Below are positions 16,387 through 24,673 of a DNA stretch of 46,703 nt, in pieces (the first letter of the stretch is position 1; every line of letters starts with the position of its first letter). The position numbers and the translations under genes were made by a program. Source of the DNA: Flavobacteriaceae bacterium. Lineage in GTDB: Bacteria > Bacteroidota > Bacteroidia > Flavobacteriales > Flavobacteriaceae. The stretch lies in assembly GCA_024742935.1 (NCBI GenBank), contig JANSXN010000016.1, positions 1-46,703 of the forward strand. The letters are read 5' to 3'. The notes under the pieces were generated by a model, which had not been told where the DNA came from, ran no database searches, and worked only from the letters and a program-made list of their open reading frames with translations.

Positions 16387-16647
16387 CTACCGATTCGCAT
16401 TTCTTTGATCTAGTTCTTCTTTCATTTGGTTTCTCAAAGTGTGGTTTGGTATAATCACAGCCACAAACAACAATAAAACCACTCCTGAAGATACATTTAG
16501 CTCCCAGTTGCCTGTTATAAGGCTGTAAATCATATAGGTTACATAAATTACAAACAGCACCAGTGAGACCTGCAAAACAGAACCGGCTCCTTTGAGCTTA
16601 CTTTTAAGCTGCTCATCACTTAGTTTTTTAAGTTGTTCTTTTTTCAT
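16387..16647 (-). CDS. small two-helix membrane protein, unknown
   Basis: 86 aa. Seen: a Lys-rich N-terminal helix (KKEQLKKLSDEQLKSKLKGA), two membrane helices at about 25-45 and 54-72 (VLQVSLVLFVIYVTYMIYSL; VVLLLFVAVII) and a charged tail (MKEELDQRNANR). No family recognised. Nine bases downstream of the zinc-ribbon gene on the same strand, so probably co-transcribed with it. Confidence 0.7.
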   Translation of the reverse strand: MKKEQLKKLSDEQLKSKLKGAGSVLQVSLVLFVIYVTYMIYSLITGNWELNVSSGVVLLLFVAVIIPNHTLRNQMKEELDQRNANR

Positions 16648-16656
16648 TTTTTTAGA

Positions 16657-17004
16657 TTACTGTCTTTTAACCAATGCATAAAAATCATTTTCCAGAGGCA
16701 GATAGCCCTGGTCATATACAAAATAGTAAACCGTTCCTGCTTTGGTGGTGTAAATGCTGGTAAATAAATTAAAGTCAAAGCCCAGTTTGGATAGTTTATC
16801 GTGGGTGGTTTTGGTCTTATCATTGGGGTTTAGAGATTCTAAAATGCGGTAATTTTTAAGGAGTGTGTTATTTGTGTTCCTAATAAGGCTTTTTCTGTTT
16901 TTATAAAATTTATTGTTGAATGAATTTCTACAATAGTCACTGCAAAATTTCTTATCAGCCCGTCCTCTGATTTTTTCACCACATTGGTTACATTTTCTAT
17001 CCAT
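16657..17004 (-). CDS. small zinc-ribbon protein, unknown
   Basis: 115 aa. Seen: an N-terminal four-cysteine zinc ribbon (CNQCGEKIRGRADKKFCSDYC, Cys5/8 and 21/25 spacing), a basic helical stretch (FNNKFYKNRKSLIRN) and a C-terminal alpha/beta part with YTTKAGTVYYFVYDQGYLPL. The basic residues after the ribbon would fit nucleic-acid binding. Similar short proteins occur in other flavobacteria, but I know no function. Confidence 0.75.
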   Translation of the reverse strand: MDRKCNQCGEKIRGRADKKFCSDYCRNSFNNKFYKNRKSLIRNTNNTLLKNYRILESLNPNDKTKTTHDKLSKLGFDFNLFTSIYTTKAGTVYYFVYDQGYLPLENDFYALVKRQ

Positions 17005-17264
17005 AAGAATTTATTTTAAACTAATGGGGAGAAGTATAAAGATAGAAAAAAATATTTATCAAGGTATTTTTTAAAGGAGCTTGGATTTTGGGCGGAACAA
17101 ATCAATTAGTGCCGGTGTTTAACAATTTTTGGTATATTTGAGTACTCCCGAATTAAATAAAACATGTTGTATATATTCCTTATTGGGTGTATATACACAA
17201 TAGAATATAAAAGAGATAGGAAATATATCAACAATAAACAACAAAGACATGTTGTATATACTAA
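17005..17264. other. gene-free spacer left of the restriction island
   Basis: No convincing gene. It contains a promoter-like TATATTTG at 17133-17140 pointing right with no clear gene behind it, and a 14-bp direct repeat ACATGTTGTATATA at 17162-17175 and 17247-17260. The second repeat copy abuts the island boundary, so this may be the trace of an insertion event or a disrupted small gene. Confidence 0.5.
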
Positions 17265-17280
17265 TGTTGTGCGTCAGTGT
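17265..17280. repeat. left terminal inverted repeat of the island
   Basis: TGTTGTGCGTCAGTGT. Its first ten bases are the exact reverse complement of 24672-24681; after one offset base, GTGT matches again (ACAC at 24665-24668). GTTGTGC (17266-17272) is the candidate recombination core. Confidence 0.65.
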
Positions 17281-17285
17281 AAAAA

Positions 17286-17386
17286 GCCAACGCTCGGTCA
17301 AGCACATTTGGTTTTTGCCAACGCTAAAAGCCAACGCTAAAAAAACCAAAAGAGCTTGCCCCTGCCCACCCACGACAAGACAATGA
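17286..17386. repeat. hairpin-forming GCCAACGC repeat, left copy
   Basis: GCCAACGCT occurs at 17286-17294, 17317-17325 and 17330-17338, with CAAGCACATT at 17299-17308, AAAAGAGCTTGC at 17348-17359 and ACGACA at 17372-17377. Arms CAAGC and TTTGGTTTTT pair with AAAAACCAAA and GCTTG, placing two GCCAACGCT copies in the loop. The same motifs in nearly the same order are found, same orientation, at 24540-24646. Confidence 0.75.
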
Positions 17387-17389
17387 ACA

Positions 17390-17435
17390 TTTACACTATC
17401 AGACAATGTATTTTTACTATCTTTGACACTGTAAA
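17390..17435 (+). promoter_or_regulatory. promoter and candidate operator of the restriction operon
   Basis: TATCTTTG (17418-17425) is an exact TAnnTTTG -7 box 27 bases before the XRE start codon; no good -33 box is visible. Around it lies a dyad, TTTACACTATCA (17390-17401) and TGACACTGTAAA (17424-17435), pairing at 9 of 12 positions. Because the first gene encodes an XRE protein, this dyad could be its operator, giving delayed expression after entry into a new host. Confidence 0.4.
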
Positions 17436-17452
17436 ATTTAACAAGGCTTTGA

Positions 17453-17641
17453 ATGAACCGAATTAAAGAAGTTCTGAAAGAAAAAGGTATCTCACAGACT
17501 TGGCTTGCTAAAAAGTTGAACAAGAGTTACAACACGATTAACGAGTACGCCAGAAACGTGAGACAACCGAGCATTGAAGATTTATACCGTATTGCAAAAA
17601 TTTTGGACGTTAACGCCAAAGATTTATTGAAAGAAGAATAA
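17453..17641 (+). CDS. XRE-family helix-turn-helix regulator
   Basis: 62 aa, consisting almost only of an XRE/Cro-type helix-turn-helix: IKEVLKEKGISQTWLAKKLN, then KSYNTINEYARNVRQPSIED and LYRIAKILDVNAKDLL. First gene of the restriction operon; its stop overlaps the hsdR start by one base (TAATG). By analogy with controller proteins of restriction systems it may time expression of the operon. Too small to carry any other function. Confidence 0.88.
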   Translation: MNRIKEVLKEKGISQTWLAKKLNKSYNTINEYARNVRQPSIEDLYRIAKILDVNAKDLLKEE

Positions 17642-20607
17642 TGACTAAAGAGCATCAAATAGAAGAATCATTAATTAAGCAACTCACGGAGCTTAAATAC
17701 AACTATCGACCAGACATAGTCGACAGAAAAACACTTGAGCAAAACTTTAGAACCAAGTTTGAAGCACTCAACCGAGTCCGCTTGTCGGATAATGAATTTT
17801 TAAGACTTCGAGAAGAAATCATCAACCCTGATGTTTTTATGGCTTCTAAACTCTTGCGTGAAAGACAATACTTTCAGCGTGAAGACGGTACGCCTTTACA
17901 TTACACTTTGGTAAACAATAAAGATTGGTGCAAAAATGACTTTGAAGTCATCAATCAACTTCGCATCAATACCGAAAACAGCCACCAACGCTACGACATC
18001 ATTTTGCTGATTAACGGCTTGCCAGCGGTGCAAATTGAACTGAAAAAGGGAGATATTTCGCATAGAAAGGCAATGCAGCAAATTGTGGATTACAAAAACG
18101 AACCGGGCAACGGTTACGGAAATTCCTTGCTTTGCTTTATGCAGTTGTTTATTGTGAGTAATGGTGGGAGAACGCTTTATTTCGCCAACAACAAGAATCA
18201 ACACTTTGCTTTCAATGCAGACGAACAATTTTTGCCTGTGTATGAATTGGCAGATATTGACAATAAGAAAATAAACGGACTATACGATTTTACTGAAAAG
18301 TTTCTGACCAAGTGCACACTTGGCGAAATGATTAGCAAGTATATGGTGTTGGTGGAGAGCGAACAGAAATTGCTCGTAATGCGACCTTACCAAGTGTATG
18401 CCGTGAAAGCCATTGTAGATTGCATCCAACAAAACAGAGGCAACGGCTATATATGGCACACCACAGGAAGCGGTAAAACCTTGACTTCTTTCAAAGCTTC
18501 TACCCTTTTAAAAGACAATGCCGACATTGAAAAATGTTTGTTTGTGGTGGACAGAAAAGACCTTGACCGTCAAACCCGTGAAGAGTTCAACAAATTTCAG
18601 GAAGGTAGTGTGGAAGAAAACACCAATACCGAAACTTTGGTAAGGCGTTTACTTTCTACCGATTATGCCGACAAGGTAATTGTGACCACCATTCAAAAAT
18701 TGGGCTTGGCTTTGGATGGATCTTACAAAAAGAACTACAAAGAACGCCTTGAGCCATTGAGCAGCAAGCGAATGGTTTTCATCTTTGACGAGTGCCACCG
18801 TTCACAGTTTGGTGAGAATCACAAAGCCATTAAAGAGTTTTTCCCGAATGCTCAATTATTTGGCTTTACGGGAACGCCCATTTTTAGCGAAAATGCTACC
18901 TATCAAATACGAGAAGGCGAAGAAGCATCCTACAAAACCACCGAAGACATTTTTCAAAAGCGTTTGCACGCCTACACCATTACCCACGCCATTGATGATA
19001 GAAATGTACTGAAATTTCATATCGACTATTTCAAAGGGAAAGGAACGCATCAAGCTAAACCAGGCGAACAGATAGCACAACAGGCAGTGGTAGAAGCTAT
19101 TTTAGACAAGCATAATGCCGCTACCAATTCCAAAAGATTCAATGCGGTCTTGGCAACAGCTTCTATTAACAACGCCATTGAATATTATCGTCTTTTCAAA
19201 GAAATTCAAACCCAGCGACAAGCAGAAGACCCAAACTTTGAGCCTTTGAATATCGCTTGCGTGTTTTCGCCACCTGCCGAAGGAAATAAAGATATTCAGC
19301 AAATTCAAGAGGATTTGGCTCAGGAAAAAGAAGACAACAAACAAAATCCTGAAGAAAAGAAAGCCGCACTTAAAGAAATAATGGCGGACTTCAATGCCCA
19401 ATACGGCACAAATCACGACATCAATAATTTTGATTTGTACTATCAAGACATTCAAAGCCGCATCAAAAATCAGAAATACAGCAACAAAGACTATCCGCAC
19501 AAAAACAAGATAGACATTACCATAGTGGTAGATATGTTGCTCACAGGTTTTGACAGCAAATACCTGAACACTTTGTATGTAGATAAAAATCTGAAATACC
19601 ACGGCTTGATTCAGGCATTTTCACGCACCAACCGTGTGTTGAACGATACCAAGCCTTACGGCAATATTTTGGATTTCCGTTCGCAACAAGAAGCCGTAAA
19701 TACTGCCATTGCCTTGTTTTCGGGAGAAGATAGCGGAAGTGCCAGAGAAATTTGGTTGGTTGACCCTGCCCCTGTGGTGATTGACAAATACAAAGAAGCC
19801 GTTGAGAAATTGGGCATTTTTATGCAAGAGCACAATTTGGTAAACGAACCGCAGGAAGTGTATAACCTTAAAGGTGATGCCGCTCGCATTGCTTTTGTAA
19901 AAAACTTCAAAGAAGTACAACGACTCAAAACCCAATTAGACCAATACACTGATATTGACGAAGAGCAGCAAGCAAAAATTGAAGCTATTTTGCCCAAAGA
20001 AACCTTGCTAGAGTTCCGCAGCTCGTATATAGAAACCGCCAAGCAACTGCGAACAATACAGCAAGAAAAAGGAGACCAAGCACCCGAAGATATTCAGCAA
20101 TTGGATTTTGAATTTGTGTTGTTTGCCTCTGCCGTAATTGATTACGACTATATAATGAGTTTGATTGCCGACAGTACGCAAAAGAAACCTGCCAAGCAAA
20201 AAATGACCAAGGCACAGGTGATTAGTTTGCTGAGTGCCAATGCCAACCTGATGGACGAACAAGAAGACTTAACCGAATACATCAATAGTTTGGATTGGAA
20301 CAGCGGACAAGATGTGGACACCCTACGCAAGGGTTACGACACTTTTGTGGTAGAGAAAAACGAAAAAGAATTGGCAGCCATTGCCCACCAACACGGCTTG
20401 CAAACCGCAGACTTGAAAACCTTTGTAGAAAAGATAATGAGCCGAATGATTTTTGATGGGGAAAAATTGACTGACCTTTTAGCTCCGTTGGATTTGAGTT
20501 GGAAAGAACGTAGGGTAAAAGAATTGGCATTGATGACAGACTTGGTACCCCAATTAAAAAAACTTGCCCAAGGGCGTGAAATATCGGGATTAGCAGCTTA
20601 TGAGTAA
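17641..20607 (+). CDS. hsdR: type I restriction enzyme, R (restriction/translocase) subunit
   Basis: 988 aa. Motor and nuclease subunit of a type I restriction-modification complex: ATP-driven DNA translocation and cleavage when unmodified sites are bound. Seen: N-terminal PD-(D/E)xK nuclease (RYDIILLINGLPAVQIELKKG, with E133 and K135), superfamily 2 helicase core with Walker A TTGSGKT (about 275-281), DECH box (383-386), motif III TGTP (410-413), and later SF2 motifs TIVVDMLLTGFDSKYLNTLY and QAFSRTNRVL; a helical C-terminus for HsdM binding. Overlaps the XRE gene by 1 base and hsdS by 8. Intact, with no frameshift. Confidence 0.97.
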   Translation: MTKEHQIEESLIKQLTELKYNYRPDIVDRKTLEQNFRTKFEALNRVRLSDNEFLRLREEIINPDVFMASKLLRERQYFQREDGTPLHYTLVNNKDWCKNDFEVINQLRINTENSHQRYDIILLINGLPAVQIELKKGDISHRKAMQQIVDYKNEPGNGYGNSLLCFMQLFIVSNGGRTLYFANNKNQHFAFNADEQFLPVYELADIDNKKINGLYDFTEKFLTKCTLGEMISKYMVLVESEQKLLVMRPYQVYAVKAIVDCIQQNRGNGYIWHTTGSGKTLTSFKASTLLKDNADIEKCLFVVDRKDLDRQTREEFNKFQEGSVEENTNTETLVRRLLSTDYADKVIVTTIQKLGLALDGSYKKNYKERLEPLSSKRMVFIFDECHRSQFGENHKAIKEFFPNAQLFGFTGTPIFSENATYQIREGEEASYKTTEDIFQKRLHAYTITHAIDDRNVLKFHIDYFKGKGTHQAKPGEQIAQQAVVEAILDKHNAATNSKRFNAVLATASINNAIEYYRLFKEIQTQRQAEDPNFEPLNIACVFSPPAEGNKDIQQIQEDLAQEKEDNKQNPEEKKAALKEIMADFNAQYGTNHDINNFDLYYQDIQSRIKNQKYSNKDYPHKNKIDITIVVDMLLTGFDSKYLNTLYVDKNLKYHGLIQAFSRTNRVLNDTKPYGNILDFRSQQEAVNTAIALFSGEDSGSAREIWLVDPAPVVIDKYKEAVEKLGIFMQEHNLVNEPQEVYNLKGDAARIAFVKNFKEVQRLKTQLDQYTDIDEEQQAKIEAILPKETLLEFRSSYIETAKQLRTIQQEKGDQAPEDIQQLDFEFVLFASAVIDYDYIMSLIADSTQKKPAKQKMTKAQVISLLSANANLMDEQEDLTEYINSLDWNSGQDVDTLRKGYDTFVVEKNEKELAAIAHQHGLQTADLKTFVEKIMSRMIFDGEKLTDLLAPLDLSWKERRVKELALMTDLVPQLKKLAQGREISGLAAYE

Positions 20608-21805
20608 AATGAATTTGATGCCTGAAATAAGATTTCCAGAGTTCGTTAAAGAATGGACTTTGGAAGAATTGGAGCAATGTCTTGACTACTTGCAACCAAC
20701 ACCATACTTGGTAGAAAGTACCGACTATAAAGACGAATACGATACACCTGTTTTGACTGCGGGTAAATCCTTTATTCTAGGTTACACAAATGAAAAGGAA
20801 GGTATTTTTCAAGAAAATTTGCCAGTAATAATTTTTGATGATTTTACCACAGCAACACAGTTTGTGGACTTCCCTTTTAAAACAAAATCTTCTGCAATGA
20901 AGATTTTATCATCAAAAAATGGAAACAATATCAAGTTCGTTTATGAAGCAATTCAAATGATTAATTACGAAGTTGGTGTTCATCAAAGACATTGGATTTC
21001 TATATTTTCAAAATTAAAAATACCAACCCCCAACCTCCAAGAACAACAAAAAATCGCATCCTGTCTTTCTTCCTTAGATGAAGTGATAGCCGCCCACAGC
21101 CAAAAGTTGGAGCTACTCAAAGACCACAAAAAAGGCTTGATGCAAAACCTTTTTCCGCAAGAAGGCGAAACCGTACCAAAGTATCGGTTTAAGGAGTTTG
21201 AGAAAGATGGGGAGTGGGTGGAAACAACAGTTGAAAATAATTGCGAAATCAAAGGTAGAATAGGTTATAGAGGTTATACAACTCAAGATATAGTTGGCCA
21301 AGGGGAAGGTGCATTAGTTCTTGGCGGCAAACACATTCAAAATCAATTACTTGAATTAAAAGACCCAACATACCTTAGTTGGGATAAGTATTACGAATCA
21401 CCAGAAATTATGGTTGAAGTTGGGCACATTATTTTTTCTCAACGAGGAACATTAGGTGATTGTGCCATAATTGACAGAGAAATAGGACCTGCTACTATAA
21501 ACCCCAGTATGGTTTTAATTAAAAATATAACTTGTGATGCTCGATTTCTCTATTACATCTTAATTGGAGATTGTATTCAGGAGGAAGTTAGAAAAAATAG
21601 GTCAAAGGGTGCAATTCCTATGCTCTCACAAAAGCACATCAAAGAATTTTCTTTCCTAATTCCCAAACCTAAAGAACAACAAAAAATCGCTTCTTGTCTT
21701 TCGTCTTTAGATGCCTCGATTTCGGTACAGGTAGAGCAACTGGCACAATTACATTTGCATAAAAAGGGATTGATGCAGGGGTTGTTTCCTAAAATAAATG
21801 ATTAG
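20600..21805 (+). CDS. hsdS: type I restriction enzyme, S (specificity) subunit
   Basis: 401 aa. Determines the bipartite DNA target for both methylation and restriction. Seen: target recognition domain 1 (about 10-145), central helical repeat with EQQKIASCLSSLDEVIAAHS and HKKGLMQNLFP, target recognition domain 2 (about 205-350), and a distal helical repeat with EQQKIASCLSSLDASISVQV and HKKGLMQGLFP. The conserved helices are also near-identical at DNA level (21041-21080 and 21674-21713), a possible substrate for domain exchange. Start ATG overlaps hsdR by 8 bases; prrC follows after 3. Target sequence is not predictable. Confidence 0.96.
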   Translation: MSKMNLMPEIRFPEFVKEWTLEELEQCLDYLQPTPYLVESTDYKDEYDTPVLTAGKSFILGYTNEKEGIFQENLPVIIFDDFTTATQFVDFPFKTKSSAMKILSSKNGNNIKFVYEAIQMINYEVGVHQRHWISIFSKLKIPTPNLQEQQKIASCLSSLDEVIAAHSQKLELLKDHKKGLMQNLFPQEGETVPKYRFKEFEKDGEWVETTVENNCEIKGRIGYRGYTTQDIVGQGEGALVLGGKHIQNQLLELKDPTYLSWDKYYESPEIMVEVGHIIFSQRGTLGDCAIIDREIGPATINPSMVLIKNITCDARFLYYILIGDCIQEEVRKNRSKGAIPMLSQKHIKEFSFLIPKPKEQQKIASCLSSLDASISVQVEQLAQLHLHKKGLMQGLFPKIND

Positions 21806-21808
21806 AAG

Positions 21809-22897
21809 ATGAGTACAGTAACCGAAATAGCACAAGAATTAAAGGACACTAAAGAGAATATAGTTCTTATTTATGCTTTTAATGCAACGGGTAAAACTCG
21901 TCTTAGTGTTGAATACAAAAACATCACTAAAACGCCTGATGATGGTCAGCACATTGGGGTTTATTACAATGCCTTTAGCGAAGACTTATTTGTTTGGGAT
22001 AACGACAATGACAATGGAGAGCAAAACATAAAGCTCGATATTAAGCCAAGTAGTTTGAATCGGCTTCACAGTTCAATGACTGAGGAAGACGTTGAAAAAA
22101 AACTTTTGCCTTACAGAAGAAAATACAACTTTTTCTTTAACCCAAATAAAGACCTTGAAAAAGGATATGATTCGGTAACATTCTATCGGAATGATGATAC
22201 AGGCACACCAATTAAAATATCAAGAGGCGAAGAACGGATTTTCGTTTGGTGCTTCTTTTTGGCTTTATTAGAAGTTGAAGGATGGGCGGATACACAAAAT
22301 GCTCACTTTTTCATTGACGACCCTGTTTCAAGTTTAGACGACCACAACATTTATGTTACAGCTTACACCGTATTCGATTTGATTTTAAAAGAATATGAGA
22401 AACGAAAAATTATTATCACTTCGCATCACTTTGGCTTTCTTACGATTTTGTCGGATATGCTTGGCAAAGGCGAAAATGCAGATAAATTCAGAAATCGAGA
22501 CAAGTCAAAAAAATACAAGGAATTTATACTTGAAGGCGACAATGAAGACTTGTCATTGATAAAAACCAAAAATGGCGTATTTCTCTACCATTTGCGATTG
22601 CTTCAAATCTTGAATCAAGCCTCTGATTCAAAAGAAGTTTACACCTATCATTTTGCATTACTAAGACAAGTTTTGGAAAATATAGCATCATTCCTTGGGG
22701 TTGGTCAGTTCAGTTTTGTTTTAGAGCAAATTGGAATCACCGATAAAGACCGTGTAGCTTTCATTGTGAATGCACTTTCACACTTAAATGTGTATTACCA
22801 GCAAATTGATAAACCTGTGCCAGACAATTTAGAACTATTTAATGATGTGCTAAGTCGGCTAATGGATAAATACAAATTTATTATCCCAAAAGATTAA
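21809..22897 (+). CDS. prrC: PrrC-type anticodon nuclease
   Basis: 362 aa. In E. coli, PrrC is kept inactive by its type I restriction complex and, when a T4 peptide disturbs that complex, cuts tRNA-Lys at the wobble base. Seen: an ABC-like N-terminal domain with Walker A variant AFNATGKT (23-30), the PrrC-specific box VYYNAFSEDLFVWDND (51-66), signature-like ISRGEERIFVW (137-147), Walker B/D-loop FFIDDPVSSLDD (167-178), H-loop IITSHH (202-207); then the nuclease domain with YHFALLRQVLENIASFLG and NALSHLN. R286, E290 and H325 line up with the reported catalytic triad (R320, E324, H356 in E. coli). About 34 residues shorter than E. coli PrrC, mostly in N-domain and linker. Lies between hsdS and hsdM, as expected for a guard of that complex. 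Confidence 0.93.
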   Translation: MSTVTEIAQELKDTKENIVLIYAFNATGKTRLSVEYKNITKTPDDGQHIGVYYNAFSEDLFVWDNDNDNGEQNIKLDIKPSSLNRLHSSMTEEDVEKKLLPYRRKYNFFFNPNKDLEKGYDSVTFYRNDDTGTPIKISRGEERIFVWCFFLALLEVEGWADTQNAHFFIDDPVSSLDDHNIYVTAYTVFDLILKEYEKRKIIITSHHFGFLTILSDMLGKGENADKFRNRDKSKKYKEFILEGDNEDLSLIKTKNGVFLYHLRLLQILNQASDSKEVYTYHFALLRQVLENIASFLGVGQFSFVLEQIGITDKDRVAFIVNALSHLNVYYQQIDKPVPDNLELFNDVLSRLMDKYKFIIPKD

Positions 22898-22904
22898 AAG
22901 AATT

Positions 22905-24536
22905 ATGACACATAAAGACCAACAACAATTAGGCAAAACCCTTTGGGATATAGCAGACAACCTGCGTGGAGCAATGAATGCGGATGATTTCCGTGATTAT
23001 ATGCTTTCTTTTCTTTTTATGCGGTACTTGTCGCACAATTACGAAGAGTCTGCCAAAAAAGAATTGGGTTCAGACTACCCTGTTTTGCCTGAAAAAGATA
23101 ATCGTACGCCTTTATCGGTTTGGTATGCCGCCAATGAAGATGATGTAGCGGAGTTTGAAAAACAGATGCGAAGAAAAGTGCATTATGTTATCAAGCCCGA
23201 TTACCTGTGGAGCAACATCAGTGAAATGGCACGCACCCAAAACGGTGATTTGTTGGTTACCTTAGAAAAAGGCTTTAAATACATTCAAGACGAATCCTTT
23301 GACAGTGCTTTTCAAGGCTTGTTTTCAGAAATCAATTTGAACTCTGAAAAACTCGGCAAAACCAATACCGAGCGAAATAAAAAGCTCTGCACCATCATCC
23401 AAAAAATTGCAGAGGGCATTGCCGATTTCTCAACCGATTCAGACACGCTTGGAGATGCTTATGAATATTTGATTGGTCAATTTGCCGCAGGTTCAGGCAA
23501 AAAAGCAGGAGAGTTTTATACCCCGCAACAAATTTCTACCATCCTTTCAGAAATTGTAACATTAGACAGTCAAGACCCCACAAGCGGCAAAAAGAACAAG
23601 TTGAACAAAGTATTAGATTTTGCTTGTGGTTCGGGTTCGTTGTTGCTTAACGTAAGAAAGCGAATCAAAGACAGTGGCGGTAGTGTTGGTAAAATTTACG
23701 GTCAAGAAAAAAACATCACCACCTACAACCTTGCCCGAATGAATATGCTTTTGCACGGTATGAAAGACACCGAGTTTGAGATATTCCACGGAGATACGTT
23801 AGAGAATCAATGGCATATACTCAACGAAATGAACCCAAGTAAAAAAACAGAATTTGATGCCATAGTAGCCAATCCACCTTTTAGTTTGCGTTGGGAGCCA
23901 AACGATACACTTGCAGAAGATTTCCGTTTCAAAAGTTATGGTTTAGCTCCAAAATCAGCAGCAGATTTTGCTTTTCTGTTACACGGTTTTCACTTCTTGG
24001 GTAAAGAAGGCACAATGGCTATCATTTTACCACACGGAGTTTTATTCCGTGGTGGAGCAGAAGAACGAATCAGAACTAAATTATTAAAAGACAATCACAT
24101 TGACACTGTAATTGGTATGCCTTCCAACTTGTTCTACTCGACAGGTATTCCTGTTTGCATTTTGGTTTTGAAAAAATGCAAAAAACAAGATGATGTTTTG
24201 TTCATCAACGCAAGTGAGCATTACGAAAAAGGCAAGCGACAAAACACGCTAAGAGAAGGCGAAGAAGACGATCCCAACGACATTATGAAAATCGTTGAAA
24301 CCTACAAACACCGCCCGGAAAAGATTGAAAAATACGCTCGCAGGGTTTCAATGGAAGAAATCGAAAAGAACGGCTACAACCTGAACATTTCTCGCTATGT
24401 AAGTACGGCAGAGGATGAAGTACAAATTGACCTGAAGGATGTAAACAAAAAACTGAATTCTATAAACGACAGCATAAAGGAAAACACAGACAAACACAAT
24501 GAATATTTGAAGGAATTGGGGTTGAATCCAATTTAA
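22905..24536 (+). CDS. hsdM: type I restriction enzyme, M (methyltransferase) subunit
   Basis: 543 aa. N6-adenine methyltransferase subunit; with HsdS it protects host DNA, with HsdR added it restricts. Seen: N-terminal helical domain (LGKTLWDIADNLRGAMNADD, FLFMRYLSHNYEE), SAM-binding motif I DFACGSGSLLL (from about 238), QEKNITTYNLARMNMLLHG, catalytic NPPF (323-326), and a C-terminal tail with YNLNISRYV that contacts HsdS. Seven bases after prrC. It is the last gene of the operon, an order (R, S, prrC, M) different from the E. coli prr locus (M, S, prrC, R). Confidence 0.97.
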   Translation: MTHKDQQQLGKTLWDIADNLRGAMNADDFRDYMLSFLFMRYLSHNYEESAKKELGSDYPVLPEKDNRTPLSVWYAANEDDVAEFEKQMRRKVHYVIKPDYLWSNISEMARTQNGDLLVTLEKGFKYIQDESFDSAFQGLFSEINLNSEKLGKTNTERNKKLCTIIQKIAEGIADFSTDSDTLGDAYEYLIGQFAAGSGKKAGEFYTPQQISTILSEIVTLDSQDPTSGKKNKLNKVLDFACGSGSLLLNVRKRIKDSGGSVGKIYGQEKNITTYNLARMNMLLHGMKDTEFEIFHGDTLENQWHILNEMNPSKKTEFDAIVANPPFSLRWEPNDTLAEDFRFKSYGLAPKSAADFAFLLHGFHFLGKEGTMAIILPHGVLFRGGAEERIRTKLLKDNHIDTVIGMPSNLFYSTGIPVCILVLKKCKKQDDVLFINASEHYEKGKRQNTLREGEEDDPNDIMKIVETYKHRPEKIEKYARRVSMEEIEKNGYNLNISRYVSTAEDEVQIDLKDVNKKLNSINDSIKENTDKHNEYLKELGLNPI

Positions 24537-24539
24537 ACT

Positions 24540-24646
24540 GCCAACGCTATTTGCAAGCACATTGCCAAAGCCACACGAGCCAACGCTCAAACCTAAGCTT
24601 TGTCAAAGAGCTTGCAAAGCCAACGCAGAGAAAGAAACGACAATGA
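24540..24646. repeat. hairpin-forming GCCAACGC repeat, right copy
   Basis: GCCAACGCT at 24540-24548 and 24579-24587, GCCAACGC at 24619-24626, CAAGCACATT at 24554-24563, CAAAGAGCTTGC at 24604-24615 and ACGACAATGA at 24637-24646. Arms GCAAGC (24553-24558) and CAAAG (24566-24570) pair with CTTTG (24598-24602) and GCTTGC (24610-24615). The stem differs in sequence from the left copy (TTTGGTTTTT there) but still pairs, suggesting the fold is conserved. Short open frames crossing here look non-coding. Confidence 0.75.
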
Positions 24647-24673
24647 AAAACGAGACAAAAAAGAACACCGAAC

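Noticed and set aside
17164-17343. Short plus-strand frame beginning at ATG 17164, behind the orphan promoter
   Set aside because: Considered as a GIY-YIG-like remnant (MLYIFLIGCIY), but it reads straight into the island boundary and repeat and has no recognisable motif beyond the first residues.
17119-17523. Reverse-strand frame of 134 codons across the left island boundary
   Set aside because: It overlaps the XRE gene antisense and the hairpin repeat; composition is hydrophobic noise from AT-rich DNA.
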